Assembly (NCBI RefSeq): GCF_041146795.1
Contig: NC_135174.1
Coordinates: 1,070,675 to 1,134,674, forward strand
DNA length: 64,000 nucleotides
Reading direction: 5' to 3'
Origin: Maylandia zebra
Taxonomy: Eukaryota; Chordata; Actinopteri; Cichliformes; Cichlidae
Shown: positions 47,601 to 57,996 of the stretch, in pieces
Position numbering within the stretch: the stretch's first letter is position 1
How the letters are laid out: each line of letters starts with the position of its first letter
Program-made: the position numbers and the translations under genes
Notes under the pieces: generated by a model
What the model saw: the letters and a program-made list of their open reading frames with translations, nothing else
What the model was told of the DNA's origin: nothing
Databases searched by the model: none

Positions 47601-48831
47601 ACCTCCCGCATGTCCACCTCACAGGTACAACACTCCCTCTGCTCCTAGTCTGTGTGAACCAACAGCACGAGACTCACTGAATATTTCATGTGAGCTGAGC
47701 ACGCAGAAAAGCCCGCGCACAAGTACGGACGACAAAGCTGGGCTTGTTTGGGTTTTCAGCAGTAGTGCAGCAGTAGTGCAGCAGTATTGCAGCAGTATTA
47801 CAGCAGTAGTGCAGCAGTATTGCAGCAGTATTGCAGCAGTATTGCAGTATTGCATCAGTATTACAGCAGTATTGCAGTAGTAGTACAGCAGTATTGCAGC
47901 AGTAGTGCAGCAGTATTACAGCAGTATTACAGCAGTATTGCAGCAGTATTACAGCAGTATTACAGCAGTAGTGCAGCAGTAGTGCAGCAGTAGTGCAGCA
48001 GTATTACAGCAGTAGTGCAGCAGTAGTACAGCAGTATTACAGCAGTAGTGCAGCAGTAGTACAGCAGTATTGCAGCAGTATTACAGCAGTAGTGCAGCAG
48101 TAGTGCAGCAGTAGTGCAGCAGTAGTGCAGCAGTAGTACAGCAGTATTGCAGCAGTATTGCAGCAGTGTTACAGCAGTGTTACAGCAGTATTGCAGCAGT
48201 AGTGCAGTAGTATTGCAGCAGTAGTATTGCAGCAGTATTGCAGCAGTAGTGCAGCAGTAGTGCAGCAGTATTGCAGCAGTATTACAGCAGTATTGCAGCA
48301 GTAGTACAGCAGTATTGCAGCAGTAGTGCAGAAGTAGTGCAGCAGTAGTGCAGCAGTATTGCAGTAGTAGTACAGCAGTATTGCAGTAGTAGTACAGCAG
48401 TATTGCAGCAGTAGTACAGCAGTATTGCAGCAGTATTGCAGTATTACAGCAGTATTGCAGTAGTAGTACAGCAGTAGTACAGCAGTATTGCAGTAGTAGT
48501 ACAGCAGTATTGCAGTAGTAGTACAGCAGTATTGCAGCAGTAGTACAGCAGTATTGCAGCAGTAGTACAGCAGTAGTACAGCAGTAGTACAGCAGTATTG
48601 CAGTAGTAGTACAGCAGTATTGCAGCAGTATTGCAGTAGTAGTGCAGTAGTATTGCAGCAGTATCACAGCAGTAATTTTTCTGTAAGCTGGTACTTGTTG
48701 TCCTGTAATCTGATGCCTGTGTGATGATGTCGTGTTGCTGAGTTGTGTGTTTGGATTCTGACATATTGACTCTGTTCTCTCTCTTCCCTCAACCTCAGAA
48801 TAGCATTCCCTACGAGCATCACACCAAGTAG
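35214..48831 (+). CDS. csnk1d: Casein kinase 1 delta
   Basis: A Ser/Thr kinase that phosphorylates PER proteins in the circadian clock and components of Wnt, DNA-damage and vesicle pathways. Coding exons: 35214-35289, 42664-42774, 44200-44348, 44700-44928, 45054-45224, 45319-45467, 46613-46778, 47485-47624 and 48799-48831. All have GT-AG borders and join without a phase error to 407 residues (human isoform 2 has 409). The glycine loop ([11 protein letters not shown]), VAIK lysine, HRDVKPDN catalytic loop and DFG are intact. The start [12 protein letters not shown] has R, typical of delta; epsilon has K. The tail keeps [18 protein letters not shown] and SSSDLTGRQ and ends [11 protein letters not shown], matching the delta isoform-2 end. 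An in-frame GTG at 35,193 is not used as the start because the family begins at MELR. Which fish paralogue (da or db) cannot be told. Confidence 0.97.
35600..38400 (-). mobile_element. L1/Tx1-type LINE 3' end in csnk1d intron 1
   Basis: The minus-strand ORF 37,847-38,242 is an L1 ORF2 C-terminus with the cysteine/histidine segment [19 protein letters not shown] and helical continuation ([13 protein letters not shown]). A shifted frame upstream reaches about 38,400. Downstream on the minus strand a very GC-rich, C-run 3' UTR extends to about 36,120. The purine-rich sequence beyond, to about 35,600, may still belong to it. The many long ORFs drawn across the GC-rich part are composition artefacts. 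Confidence 0.7.
39839..40780. mobile_element. piggyBac-type MITE with TTAA target duplications
   Basis: TTAA at 39,839-39,842 and again at 40,777-40,780 flank a 934-bp element. Its ends are inverted: CCCTTTAAAGCC on the left and, read inward from the right, CCCTTTAAGACC. TTAA duplication plus a CCC-starting terminal inverted repeat is the piggyBac signature. The interior has no transposase ORF (longest about 105 codons, no DDD motif), so it is non-autonomous. It lies in csnk1d intron 1. Confidence 0.85.
41462..42482 (-). mobile_element. Rex-like LINE, 5'-truncated, in csnk1d intron 1
   Basis: The 187-codon minus-strand ORF 41,919-42,482 is the RT thumb and C-terminal region: [56 protein letters not shown]. 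The style matches Rex1/CR1-group elements of fish. The 3' UTR runs to about 41,462 with a TTCAAGGTTCAAGGTTC end and includes an (AC)n microsatellite. The endonuclease and RT palm are missing. Confidence 0.75.
41560..41631. repeat. (AC)n microsatellite
   Basis: About 36 CA units inside the Rex-like 3' UTR. Confidence 0.95.
42857..43194 (-). mobile_element. tRNA-derived SINE, copy 2, in csnk1d intron 2
   Basis: The head lies at the high-coordinate end on the minus strand: A-box region near 43,180-43,190 and a GGTTCGAGCCCC B-box near 43,125-43,138. The tail AAAGCGCTATATAAAT is at 42,880-42,900. CGTTAGCTGCAGGAC occurs on both sides (about 42,836-42,850 and 43,190-43,204), consistent with a target-site duplication, although a further copy upstream makes the site a small tandem repeat. 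Confidence 0.85.
44351..44625. repeat. CA-rich minisatellite filling csnk1d intron 3
   Basis: Repeats of an ACACACATGAACGTGC-type unit and a longer unit starting CCTGCTGCTCACAC alternate across most of the 351-bp intron. The histidine/cysteine/valine-rich ORFs on both strands are artefacts of it. Confidence 0.9.
47758..48674. repeat. 11-bp minisatellite (about 83 units) in csnk1d intron 8
   Basis: The unit is GTAGTGCAGCA with two main variable positions, giving GTATTGCAGCA, GTATTACAGCA and GTAGTACAGCA forms. It spans 0.9 kb and ends about 125 bases before exon 9. Because 33 bases is a whole number of codons it is open in reading frame on the minus strand (370 codons), which is not a gene. 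Confidence 0.92.
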
Positions 48832-50470
48832 ACGCTCGCCATGTCCTCGTGTGACAGCGGCAGCGCGGGGTAAGTCCCTCCCAGTGTTCTCGCCGTGTTT
48901 GGTGCAGCTCTTCAGCCTGCTGTCTCGGTCGGACGCCGGCTGTGGGGACAGCTGTGTTTTGGAGCGTCATGGTCTGTTCTGACACTGGCTGCTGCTCTGT
49001 GTCTCCGTCAGGTGGTGTCTGAGGTACCATCCTCTGGTCTCCAGCTACGAGCTCCTCAACGAGCACCAACAATACAAGCAGTCCGAGCCCTGATCTCCAC
49101 CATAACGTCTACGGCTCCAGCTCCAGTCACAGACTGACCCTCTGATGCTTTTCCATTTACCTTTGTGATCTGAATCCAGACTGTTGGTTTTCAGGGCTCT
49201 TTACTTTTGGGGCCACTTGAACTAGTTTATCAGGGCTGACCCGGCACCGCAGCAGGCTGATCCAAACCATGAGGACCTCACGGACCGCTGCATCAGCCTT
49301 CCTCACTGGACGGTTTGTCAGTGAGAACTCTGAATAGGAGCGTCTCGGTCTGAGGGCGGGCGCACTGTTCACACGTTCAGTTTTCATTTCGTCTCATTTG
49401 TTAGTGTTGTCGCCGACAGCCATCCCCACACGCTCCTGATTGATTCAGCTGTTTGTGTTAGCGAGTAACTCTAAACCAGGCATCCTGCTGCTCGTGTATG
49501 TGAGCTAGCATCAGCCCAGAGACAGCAGCTGAGAGGCCAGCTTACAGCATGACATCACATTTACAGCTGCATGCTGTTTTCCATCTTTTTTTACCGTTGG
49601 CTAAAAATCACTCATGTACTGTTTTTAGTTTATTCAAGCTGGCAGGTAAATCTTTTTGCTTCGGTGAAAAACTCAGCACTAGTTTTTTGTTGTTGTTTTT
49701 AAACAGGATTTTTAAAGTGCTAAAGTTAGCAGGCTAGCTGCAACATAGCTATGCTGCTATGGTGGCGACGCTAACATCTTTATCTTATTGCAAGTTAGTA
49801 AATGAGCTGCAGGTGTGTAGATGAGCTGATGTCCTTGTTTCTCCTGCAGCGTGGAGCCGGTTGTTTGGGCGGAACCCGAGCATAAATGTTAGACGCACCC
49901 GGGAGAGCAGAAGGTTGTCTTGATTTGTTGTAGGGATGGATTTTGGCAATAAAAAGCTAAATGTAACATAAAAGATTGCACAGAGCACGTTTCGATGCAT
50001 CGCAGGCGTCCGGATACAAGCCTGAGTGTGAGTTAAACTTAAGAAGACACCTTTGCAGGGGTTGGGTTTCCCCCGAGCGTCCCAGGTTTCTCTGCTCTAT
50101 CACAAAGAAGCACTGTGTTGGGCAAACACATCATTGGGTATATTTCACCAAAAGTTATTTCACTGTATATATAATATTCTTACTTTTGAGTTCGTATTGT
50201 TTCTGCACTGTGAAACATTTATAATATTAAAGTGTGTTTGGGTTTTTGTGACGTACCAGTGGACAAGAGTCTGAACATGATTCAGGAGTCGCTGCGCCTC
50301 CTTGAGGGCAGCAAATGAGAAGCTGAAGGACTCTGTCATCCTGGTGCTGTGACAGCACCGTCTGCACCAACCAGAGTGCGTGCCTCTTTTTCAGAAGTAG
50401 TGCATTGGGTTTTTATATGAATGCGTCTTACAGTCGACTGTAATAAAGCTCCATCTCTGCTGTGAAAAGG
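48832..50470 (+). other. csnk1d: csnk1d 3' UTR region and poly(A) signals
   Basis: No further coding sequence is seen. ATTAAA at 50,226-50,231 and AATAAA at 50,442-50,447 are candidate poly(A) signals. The next gene's 3' end lies about 1.4 kb further on, on the opposite strand. Confidence 0.5.
49012..49137 (+). CDS. csnk1d: Likely alternative C-terminal exon of csnk1d
   Basis: Exon 9 ends at a GTAAGT donor (after 48,869), 38 bases beyond its stop, and a pyrimidine-rich acceptor precedes 49,012. If exon 9 is skipped, exon 8 (phase 0) joins here and reads 41 codons beginning VVSEVPSSGLQ, giving a 438-residue protein. Human isoform 1 similarly uses a last exon whose peptide contains SSGLQ after STSQ. 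With exon 9 included, this is 3' UTR. Transcript evidence is not available here. Confidence 0.5.
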   Translation: MVSEVPSSGLQLRAPQRAPTIQAVRALISTITSTAPAPVTD

Positions 50471-51018
50471 CTCTGCTGTTGTGTTTTTGATGTGAACCTG
50501 TGCGCTCTGCTACGCTCCTTCATCACATCTCTGCTGTGTACACATGAGCCAGGAAAACAGACGGAGCTGCAGCAGTGTGCGCGCTCTGATGTTGGTCTGA
50601 GAGAGTCACGCACAGAGCAGCTCTGTAACAGCATCAGGCAGGAGCGAACGCAAGAAGGAGCTGAAACGACATAAAGATCAAAGTTTGTAGTGCAGCAAAA
50701 ATCAGGGTATTGCTCCAAACACATGTAGGAGGGGGAATAACTGGGCAGCTTGAGCTATTATATAATATACTACATGTATTATAGGTAAGTTGTTCACTTT
50801 GTCTTCACAGTACTGATGTAAGGATCCTTGGGAGGGAGGTAGAAATGTCAAAGTGAGGTCAGAGGTGACGTGTTTAAAATCTTTCTACAGTATTTTCTGT
50901 AAATGGACAAACAGCACATGACAGTTTGTAGGTTCTAATGCTTTTTGTCAAGTTTCCACCAATAAATCATCAAGTTGACTTTGAAGACTTATCATTGATT
51001 TATATTTGTCTCTGATAA

Positions 51019-51325
51019 CGGGCAGCACAGTGGTTACACTGTCCTGACAGTTAGCACTGTCCTGAGTTCAGTTCCAGGTTAGGGTATCGAACTCAGGACC
51101 CTAACCCCATCAGGCCGGGGTCTGTGTGGAGTCTGTTCTCTCCGGCTTCCTCCCACAAAGACATGCAGTTAGTGGGGATCAGTGTGAATGGTTGTCTGTG
51201 TGTTAGCCCTGCCACGGGCTGGCGACCTGTCCAGGGTGGACCCCGCCTCTCGTCGTATGACAGCTGTGATAGGCTCCAGCCCCCCAACGACCCTGATAGG
51301 TGGAAGACGGTGGACGGACTTTGAT
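51019..51325 (+). mobile_element. SINE-like repeat of a second family
   Basis: Starts GGGCAGCACAGTGGTTA, then TTCTCTCCGGCTTCCTCCCA, AAAGACATGCAGTTAG, GGCGACCTGTCCAGGGT, and ends GATAGGCTCCAGCCCCCC...GACCCTGATAGG. These blocks are those of a widespread fish tRNA-type SINE. A segment inside (CTGTCCTGA direct repeats near 51,040-51,065) is rearranged relative to the usual form. Confidence 0.7.
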
Positions 51326-51917
51326 GACCTCAGTGGGTGTCAGGCAAACTTTGAATGGATTGTTAACACTGGGCCACTCTACATGCCTGTTTCCAGTTAT
51401 GTTTACAGACACAGTGACACCAACGGCAGGAGTTATGTCACATTATTGTAACTGAGAAACGTCACAGCATTGCTCACAATGTGAGGGCGGGGCTGCAATA
51501 ACCCTGCTGTGCTTTCATATTAAGACTAATCTGTGTTGACGTTTCTCTGATTATTGTTTCATAATGAAGAAAGGTCAGATATTACCAAACACATATAAAA
51601 AAAAACTCATCTAAACAACATGTAGTGTAAAAATAAATGTCTTGGAGACAGCAGCTAATCAGATATTTTAATTGTCAGGTTTGGATTCAGCACATTAAAA
51701 TAATAAGAAACAGCACTTTATATGTGAAACAGACGACTGTCCAGCAGAGTAAGACAAGCAGGTGAACAGCAGCAGTATATCGTGAAGCCTTTTATGGGCA
51801 TGTTGGATGACAACAGCCATTCTTTCTAAATATGTTTCCTGTTCTTGTATAATTTACCAAGAAACCGTTGCACAAATGACCCAGAGGAACCCACAGACTG
51901 AGCTGCAAACATGTTCT

Positions 51918-51923
51918 TTTATT
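51918..51923 (-). terminator. slc16a3: Poly(A) signal of slc16a3 (AATAAA on minus)
   Basis: The first AATAAA downstream of the slc16a3 stop on its strand gives a 3' UTR of about 340 bases. Confidence 0.5.
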
Positions 51924-52241
51924 AGCACGTCAAGCTTCACCCTGAAGACGAGCTGCGTCTGCTCACAGACTCGGAGATGTGATTGAAAGCAGCTGTAGGA
52001 TGTTTTTTACAGATGAATAAGACCGATAACTAAAAAGATGATTCTACACTCAAACTGGTGATGAGTTTTTCCTCTTACAGGTGTGGGGCGTTAGAGCCAT
52101 TTCAGCTGAAAGCAGCTAGTGAACCTGTGACACTTGGATATACATTTGTGATCAAATGTCAGTTCTTTCTTTTTTTTACCGTAGCATCAGATCTTTCTGT
52201 GTCCTATCGGTACAATTTATGCTATCTCGCTAATACTAATG

Positions 52242-54709
52242 TTAATTCCCGGTGTCTTCTGGTGCCTCCGTCACAGTCATGTCTTCCTGCACTTTCAAAA
52301 CACGGACTTTTCCATTTTCTTTTCCCGTCTGCTCCTTTTTGCCTCCATCGTGTTCTTCGTTTGCCGCCTGGTTGAGGCCCTCCAGCTCAGCGGCGCTTAC
52401 GGCCATCTCAATCTTAGCCTGTCCATCTTCTCGTTCCCTCCTAATGCAAAGAAAGTTCCCGGTGGCAATGACAAAGGCAGATACTGTCACTTCACAGCCC
52501 GCCAACAGGAACACGTACATGTACTGATGGGTAGCGTCCAGGAGCCGACCTGGTGGAGAGTGCAACAGTGTTAGTATGAATGTTGTTCATTGTTCCCGTG
52601 ATCACTTTATAAAAACAAGGAGGATACTAAGAAAGGGACACATGTAACGGTTGGTTTGTGTCCATGCGTGTTAGAAAGATGGAGCCGAGTACATGACTTA
52701 GTGTTTGTCACTGACTATGGATGAACCAAGGGTTGTTATTTTTGGTTTTATCTTAAACAGATACACAAAGTCAACATCTCTGTAAAAGACATGACAGCTG
52801 ATGTTCTTCGGGAAGTGCTGGGACAGCTATAGCTAGCTTAAAAGCATCTGAAGCTCAAACACTTTAAGTCTGGATCTACTCATGTTGGCTGAGGTGATTA
52901 AGTAGTAAACTTCACAGTATAAACCCATCCAGAAAAACCCCACCGTACTAGCTTTCTATTATTTTAATAATTATCATTAATATTGTTTTGCATCGAGGGC
53001 AACATGGTGGTTGCAACCCTGTCCTCGGACATTTTCCCATGCAGATGTGAAGAGATGCAGATTAAACTGATAATCTGAGGATTAGGTGTTATTATACAGA
53101 TGAGATATTTTACTCTAAATGTGGGCGGGATGGTAACAGAGAGAGCACCATCATTGCTTGGATACTCTGACCTGCTCCAGGAGGTCCCACCAGCACAGCA
53201 ACAGCTTCCATTAGCAGCACCAGGCCGATGGCACTGGAAAACTTCTCTTTCCCCACAATGGCCATGAGGACCTCAAACTGAAGTGCTCCAACCATCCCGT
53301 ATGATATACCAAAGAAAATACAGAAGACCACCAGACCAGCATAGTTCTTTGCCTGAAATGAGACAACAGGTTTCACACTACGTATACGGCCCAGTTTACA
53401 ATATTCACTTATTACGACCCAGATCTGCAATCATTAAGACAACTCGCCAACTGGAAGCATTCTACTTGAAGAGGACTTGACTGCAATGTTACCTGCGATC
53501 CTATGATGTCAGTGCACCCATTGAAGATCATAGCGAAGCTGAAGAGATAGACGCTTCGAGGCCGCACACGCTTCATGCCTGCTATGAGTCCTGATGCAGG
53601 TCGGGCAAACATATCAACAAATCCTAAGATCGAGAGCAGCAGTGCTGAGTTGGTGTCCTTGTAGCCAAGGCCTTTAGCATAACTGACCACAAACACAGGC
53701 GGCACAAACAAGCCTAGCACCATCACAGAAGCTGCAATGGCATAGATTACAAAACCTCTGTCCTTGAACACACTGAAGTCCAATAGTTTCTTCTTTGCCT
53801 TCGGTTTGTCTGCAGCCAGCAGAGTGTTTTCTTCCAGCATCTGGGACTTCTTAGGGGTGGACAGGGGCCGCATGAGAGCACCACAGGCACAGCAGTTGAA
53901 CAGCATGCCTCCTAGTATAAGGAATCCACCCCGCCAACCATACTGGTTTTGGAGACTCTGCCCCAATGGAGACAGACAGCATAGCGCCACAGGGCTGCCT
54001 GCTGCTGCCAAGCCATTGGCTAGAGGACGCTTCTCACTGAAGTAGCAGTTCAACATTATCAGAGATGGCTGGAAGTTCATTGCTAGACCCAGACCTGCAG
54101 AGAGACGCAAGTATAGAGAAATGAGTCACATTGCAGGGTTAATGAATCATTAATTGATTATTGGATCAATTATTCAATTAAGACAGACAGACTAGTACTT
54201 GCCACTCTGAGCATAAATTTGTTCACAAAGTCTAAATATTTAACACTTTTTGTGACTCTACCTGTAATAACTCCAGTGCAGAGGTAAATATGTGTGATGC
54301 TTTTGGCAAAGGAAGCCAGAATCATTCCCACTGAAGCAAAGACTCCTCCAACCATCATCACCGGCCTACAGCCAAATCTGTTGACCAGCACGCTGCACAG
54401 AGGGCCTAAGAACACAGTTCATCAGTCAGTACACAGAATACGTGTGCAATCAGTTATTAGCAGTTTCATGTGTTATACTTGGGTACCTGTGCCATATAGC
54501 ATGGCAAGCAGTATTGAGGAGATCCAAGCTGTGGCACTGTAGCCAACCTCAAACTCTTGAATAAGGTCCTTGAAGAAGATGCTGACAGCCTTGGGGAACG
54601 CGTATGAGAAGCCAGTGATGACGAAGCATCCCGCCAACACTGCCCAACCCCAGCCTCCATCTGGCGCCTTCACTCCAGGAGGTCCATCATCCAACACCGC
54701 TCCTCCCAT
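52242..54709 (-). CDS. slc16a3: Monocarboxylate transporter 4
   Basis: A 12-span plasma-membrane carrier that exports lactate with a proton from glycolytic cells. Coding exons on the minus strand: 54709-54487, 54405-54262, 54094-53493, 53352-53172 and 52549-52242, all with GT-AG borders, giving 485 residues (human MCT4 has 465). The N-terminal MCT signature ([11 protein letters not shown]), [10 protein letters not shown] with its lysine, NRFGCRP between spans 2 and 3, [23 protein letters not shown], and the essential Asp/Arg pair in DMFARPASG are present. The start [19 protein letters not shown] matches MCT4 rather than MCT1. The cytosolic tail is long, charged and divergent. A splice acceptor 13 bases before the ATG implies at least one non-coding 5' exon. 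It is convergent with csnk1d, as in mammals. Confidence 0.96.
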
Positions 54710-54722
54710 TATTTTCTGGGAG

Positions 54723-55383
54723 CTATGATGAGGTCAGTAACTGTAGACACATTGGTACAAAGCACAGACTTAATACAGCCATCAACCAACTCAATGCAAA
54801 AGCTGTGCCACAGCTGCAGATTCTTCAATATGTGAGTAAATCATACTAAACAGACTTTGTGACAAAAAGGAAAAATAAAGCAAACATAAGCTGTCTCTCA
54901 GGAGCATCTCCTCAGCCTGCTATGCAGCCTCAGCAAGCTAACAGTGCTGCAAGTTACTGGATCATCAGCACGTACGGCCTTGTCTGGCTGTTTGCTGGTC
55001 TGGAGACATCAGCAGTTGTCAGAAATGAATTAAATGTTGCTACCTATCAATCTGTTGGAGGGGTTATAAGGTCATTTCCAAAAATCTGAACTCAATCATG
55101 CTACAACAAGGGCAATTTTTTCAAGGAGGAAATCTTCCAGACACTTGCCGATCTTCCAAGTGGATTCTCAGCTAATCCAAGTACAGACCATGCAGTGCTT
55201 AGAGAAACCGTAAAGAAACCCTAGAGCTACATTTCAAACTCTACAGTTAAATGTTAAAGTTCATGACAGTACAATCAAACTATCTCCTGTGTCTAACCCA
55301 GGGCCAAAATACTAAACTCCTCTTTATTTAAAAAATAATCTCCAGTCAGTTTGTCTGACTCAAGCTTAATGAGCCTTATAATG
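54723..55383. other. Upstream region of slc16a3 (first intron or promoter side)
   Basis: No coding exon seen. A non-coding first exon of slc16a3 could be anywhere upstream; I cannot place it. Confidence 0.4.
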
Positions 55384-56275
55384 TCATACAGAGATGCTCT
55401 CAGGTGGTAGAGACAGGAGAGCCTTCAGTTTTCAGGCCCCTCTTCTGTGGAACCAGCTTCCAGTTTGGATTCAGGAGACAGACACTATCTCTACTTTCAA
55501 GATTAGGCTTCAAACTTTCCTTTTTGCTAAAGCATATAGTTAGGGCTGGACCAGGTGACCCTGAATCCTCCCTTAGTTATGTTGCGATAGACGTAGGCTG
55601 CCGGGGATTCCCATGATGCATTGAGTTTTTCCTTTCCAGTCACCTTTCTCACTCACTATGTATTAACAGACCTCTCTGCATTGAATCATATCTGTTATTA
55701 ACCTCTGTCTCTCTTCCACAGCATGTCTTTATCCTGTCTTCCTTCTCTCACCCCAACCAATCACAGCAGATGGCCCCGCCCCTTCCTGAGCCTGGTTCTG
55801 CCGGAGGTTTCTTCCTGTTAAAAGGGAGTTTTTCCTTCCCACTGTCGCCAAAGTGCTTGCTCATAGGGGGTTATATGATTGTTGGGTTTTTCTCTGTATC
55901 TATTATCTCTGGCTGTAGCTCAGGTGGTAGAGCAGGTCATCTACTGATCGGAAGGTTGGTGGTTCGATTCCTGGCTTCCCCCAGTCTGCATGCCAAATAT
56001 CCTTGGGCAAGATACTAACCCCAAATTGCTCTCCAATGCATCCATCGGAGTATGAATGTGTGTGAATGTTAGCTATAAAGCATTTAGAAAAATGTGCTTT
56101 TACGAATGGGTGAATGCACAAGTTGTGTAAAGCGCTTTGAGTGCTCAGATGAGTAGAAAAGCGTTATATAAGAACCAGTCCATTTACCATTATTATAGGG
56201 TCTACTGTACAATATAAAGCGCCTTGAGGCGACTGTTGTTGTGATTTGGCGCTGTATTAAATTGAATTGAATAAA
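55384..56275 (+). mobile_element. L2-type LINE 3' part with a SINE inserted
   Basis: It begins in the ORF2 C-terminal region (nucleotides for AFSFQAPLLWNQLPVW-like residues in broken frame; TGGAACCAGCTTCCAGTTTGG near 55,450). A 3' UTR follows, containing GGAGGTTTCTTCCTGTTAAA and GGGAGTTTTTCCTTCCCACT. It ends in the tail AATATAAAGCGCCTTGAGGC...GATTTGGCGCTGTATTAAA. Frames are broken and the RT is absent. Confidence 0.75.
55907..56191 (+). mobile_element. tRNA-derived SINE, copy 3, inside the L2 tail
   Basis: The head GGCTGTAGCTCAGGTGG (A box) and GGTTCGATTCC (B box) is followed by CCTTGGGCAAGATACTAACCCC and the tail GTAAAGCGCTTTGAG...AAAGCGTTATATAAG. ATTAT borders it on both sides, fitting a short target duplication within the L2 3' UTR. 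Confidence 0.88.
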
Positions 56276-56879
56276 GCATGACCAAGAGGCAACGATGAGG
56301 TGTGGCATGAGGACTATCTTGATGGGTATCCCAGGGACCAGCTGTCATCAAGGTTATGTGGCTTTTTTTCCATTGCCTATGATCAGGAGTGTGCTCATGT
56401 CTGCGTTTAAGGAACATCTTCTAGAAACACAGTTCATTTCATTTAGGTGTAGCTGGCTATAGTTGGATAATTAATTTGACTTATTCCAAGTTACATGGAA
56501 AAAATAATCACATTTCCTGAATTATTTTTGATCTATTAATTGTCTTTATGAAGTTGTGTTTCTTTTTGTATACCATAAATTAGGCAAGACATTTTCCTTT
56601 ACAGTGGTGCGCTTTGGCTCTGTTGTCTCACGTCCCTTTTGTTGAACACTTAAAATGAAATTTGGTGTGTGTGGTCCACAATTTACAATAAGTCTGACTG
56701 ATTATTCAGAGTAAGTATTTCCTTGCTTTGTACCATGCCTGAACACTAGCTTGTGGCTGCGGCAGGAACACCCAGACCTCCCTGTCTCAAAGCCATCTCC
56801 TCCAGAGCTCCAATCAAATGTCTCTCAGCAGTGTCTCCTCAGTCTGCCCTACTCTATCTCTAAGGAAGAGGCCAGCCAC
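56276..56879. other. Non-coding stretch
   Basis: No feature recognised. Confidence 0.4.
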
Positions 56880-57399
56880 TGTCACGGCGGGGTACGCCAA
56901 TGTGATGATGCAGTGGACCCAAGAGCAGAGAGGGAAGGAGGTGGAACTAAGTTTTTTTTAAAAAAGGCACACTGTTTATTTAGGCTGTGAACATGAATAC
57001 AAAAATAAAGCAGCATGAGCAGTGACAGACTATAATAACTGTGTCTAAACTGTGATAACTATGAATGAACTTTGATAAGACATGAAGGGACGTACCACAG
57101 AGAAGAAGACAGAGGACTTAAATACAGACAGGAGGAAGTGGAAACACAGCTGACTGAAATGAACATAATGACGCTGCAGGGGAAGTGAAACTAAACACAC
57201 TGAACAAAGAAACACACGACTCTTTCAAAATAAACCAGGAAACACTGAGAGATGTAGACATGAAGACAAGGACAGACTTACAGAAGGGGACATCGATGGA
57301 AACCTAAACAAGTATAAAACTCAACTAAATCCTAACTAATAATGGCAACACGATAACTAAGCACATATTCAGCATAAGAACTCAAAATGCTGCGTCACA
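56880..57399 (-). mobile_element. Solo LTR related to the young LTR element
   Basis: Starts TGTCACGGCGGGGTACGCC and ends GCGTCACA, with the same layout as the LTRs at 16,951 and 19,899 (GTTTATTT block, GACTTAAATACAGAC near 57,116, AAACCAGGAAACACT, GAACTCAAA near the end). It is clearly diverged, has no internal region, and I found no matching target duplication, so it is an older relative left by LTR-LTR recombination. Confidence 0.75.
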
Positions 57400-57887
57400 G
57401 ACGGTTAGATTAGGAAAGTAGATCTGCAGGTAAATCGAGAGCTCTGCTTTTACACTATGCCCTCTCTCTTTACCACAACGGGCCGGTGCAGGGTCCGGCT
57501 CACTGTGGCCACGCCCCCAATAAGTCCGTCAGTTTCTTCTTTCCCTCCCTAGAAATTCTGTCCATAAAAACTGTGCACAGACTCGGTGACAAAGAGCAGC
57601 CCTGGAGGAGTCCAACTTACTGCCAGCAATGCAGACCGGGCTCCTGTAACAGTGTACAGGAAACAAATGGCTCGTAGCAGGTCTATAGAACAAAGTGCTG
57701 TATGCTTGGAAAGGACAGTATGACCAGGACCAATTCAGAATCATCAGACAACCTAACATGCATGTCTTTGAATAGTGGGCTCTAATTATACTTATATAAA
57801 TGAGAAACCTTCAATGACTGTGAGAATATGAGCTTGTTGAATTATGACCTTTTGTAAAATTTGAACAAATAAAATGTAAACCTAGGG
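57400..57887. other. Non-coding stretch before the L1
   Basis: No feature recognised with confidence. Confidence 0.35.
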
Positions 57888-57996
57888 GGCTTCCGGTGTG
57901 GCGGTAGAGCAGTACGGTCGCATAAGTACAGAGCTCCCGCAAGCCAAGTAGATAAACTCCGCTAAAACACGAATTAAAGCGTGAGACAAAACAACT

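Noticed and set aside
47758..48674. CRISPR-like array
   Set aside because: There are no spacers between repeats; it is a head-to-tail 11-bp minisatellite in a vertebrate intron.
47960..49072. 370-codon minus-strand ORF rich in L, Y, C and T
   Set aside because: Most of it is the 11-bp minisatellite read in one frame, and the rest crosses csnk1d exons 9 and 10 in antisense. Composition explains its length.
57480..57740. Possible retroviral or host coding fragment
   Set aside because: Short open stretches in different frames only; no motif strong enough to name.
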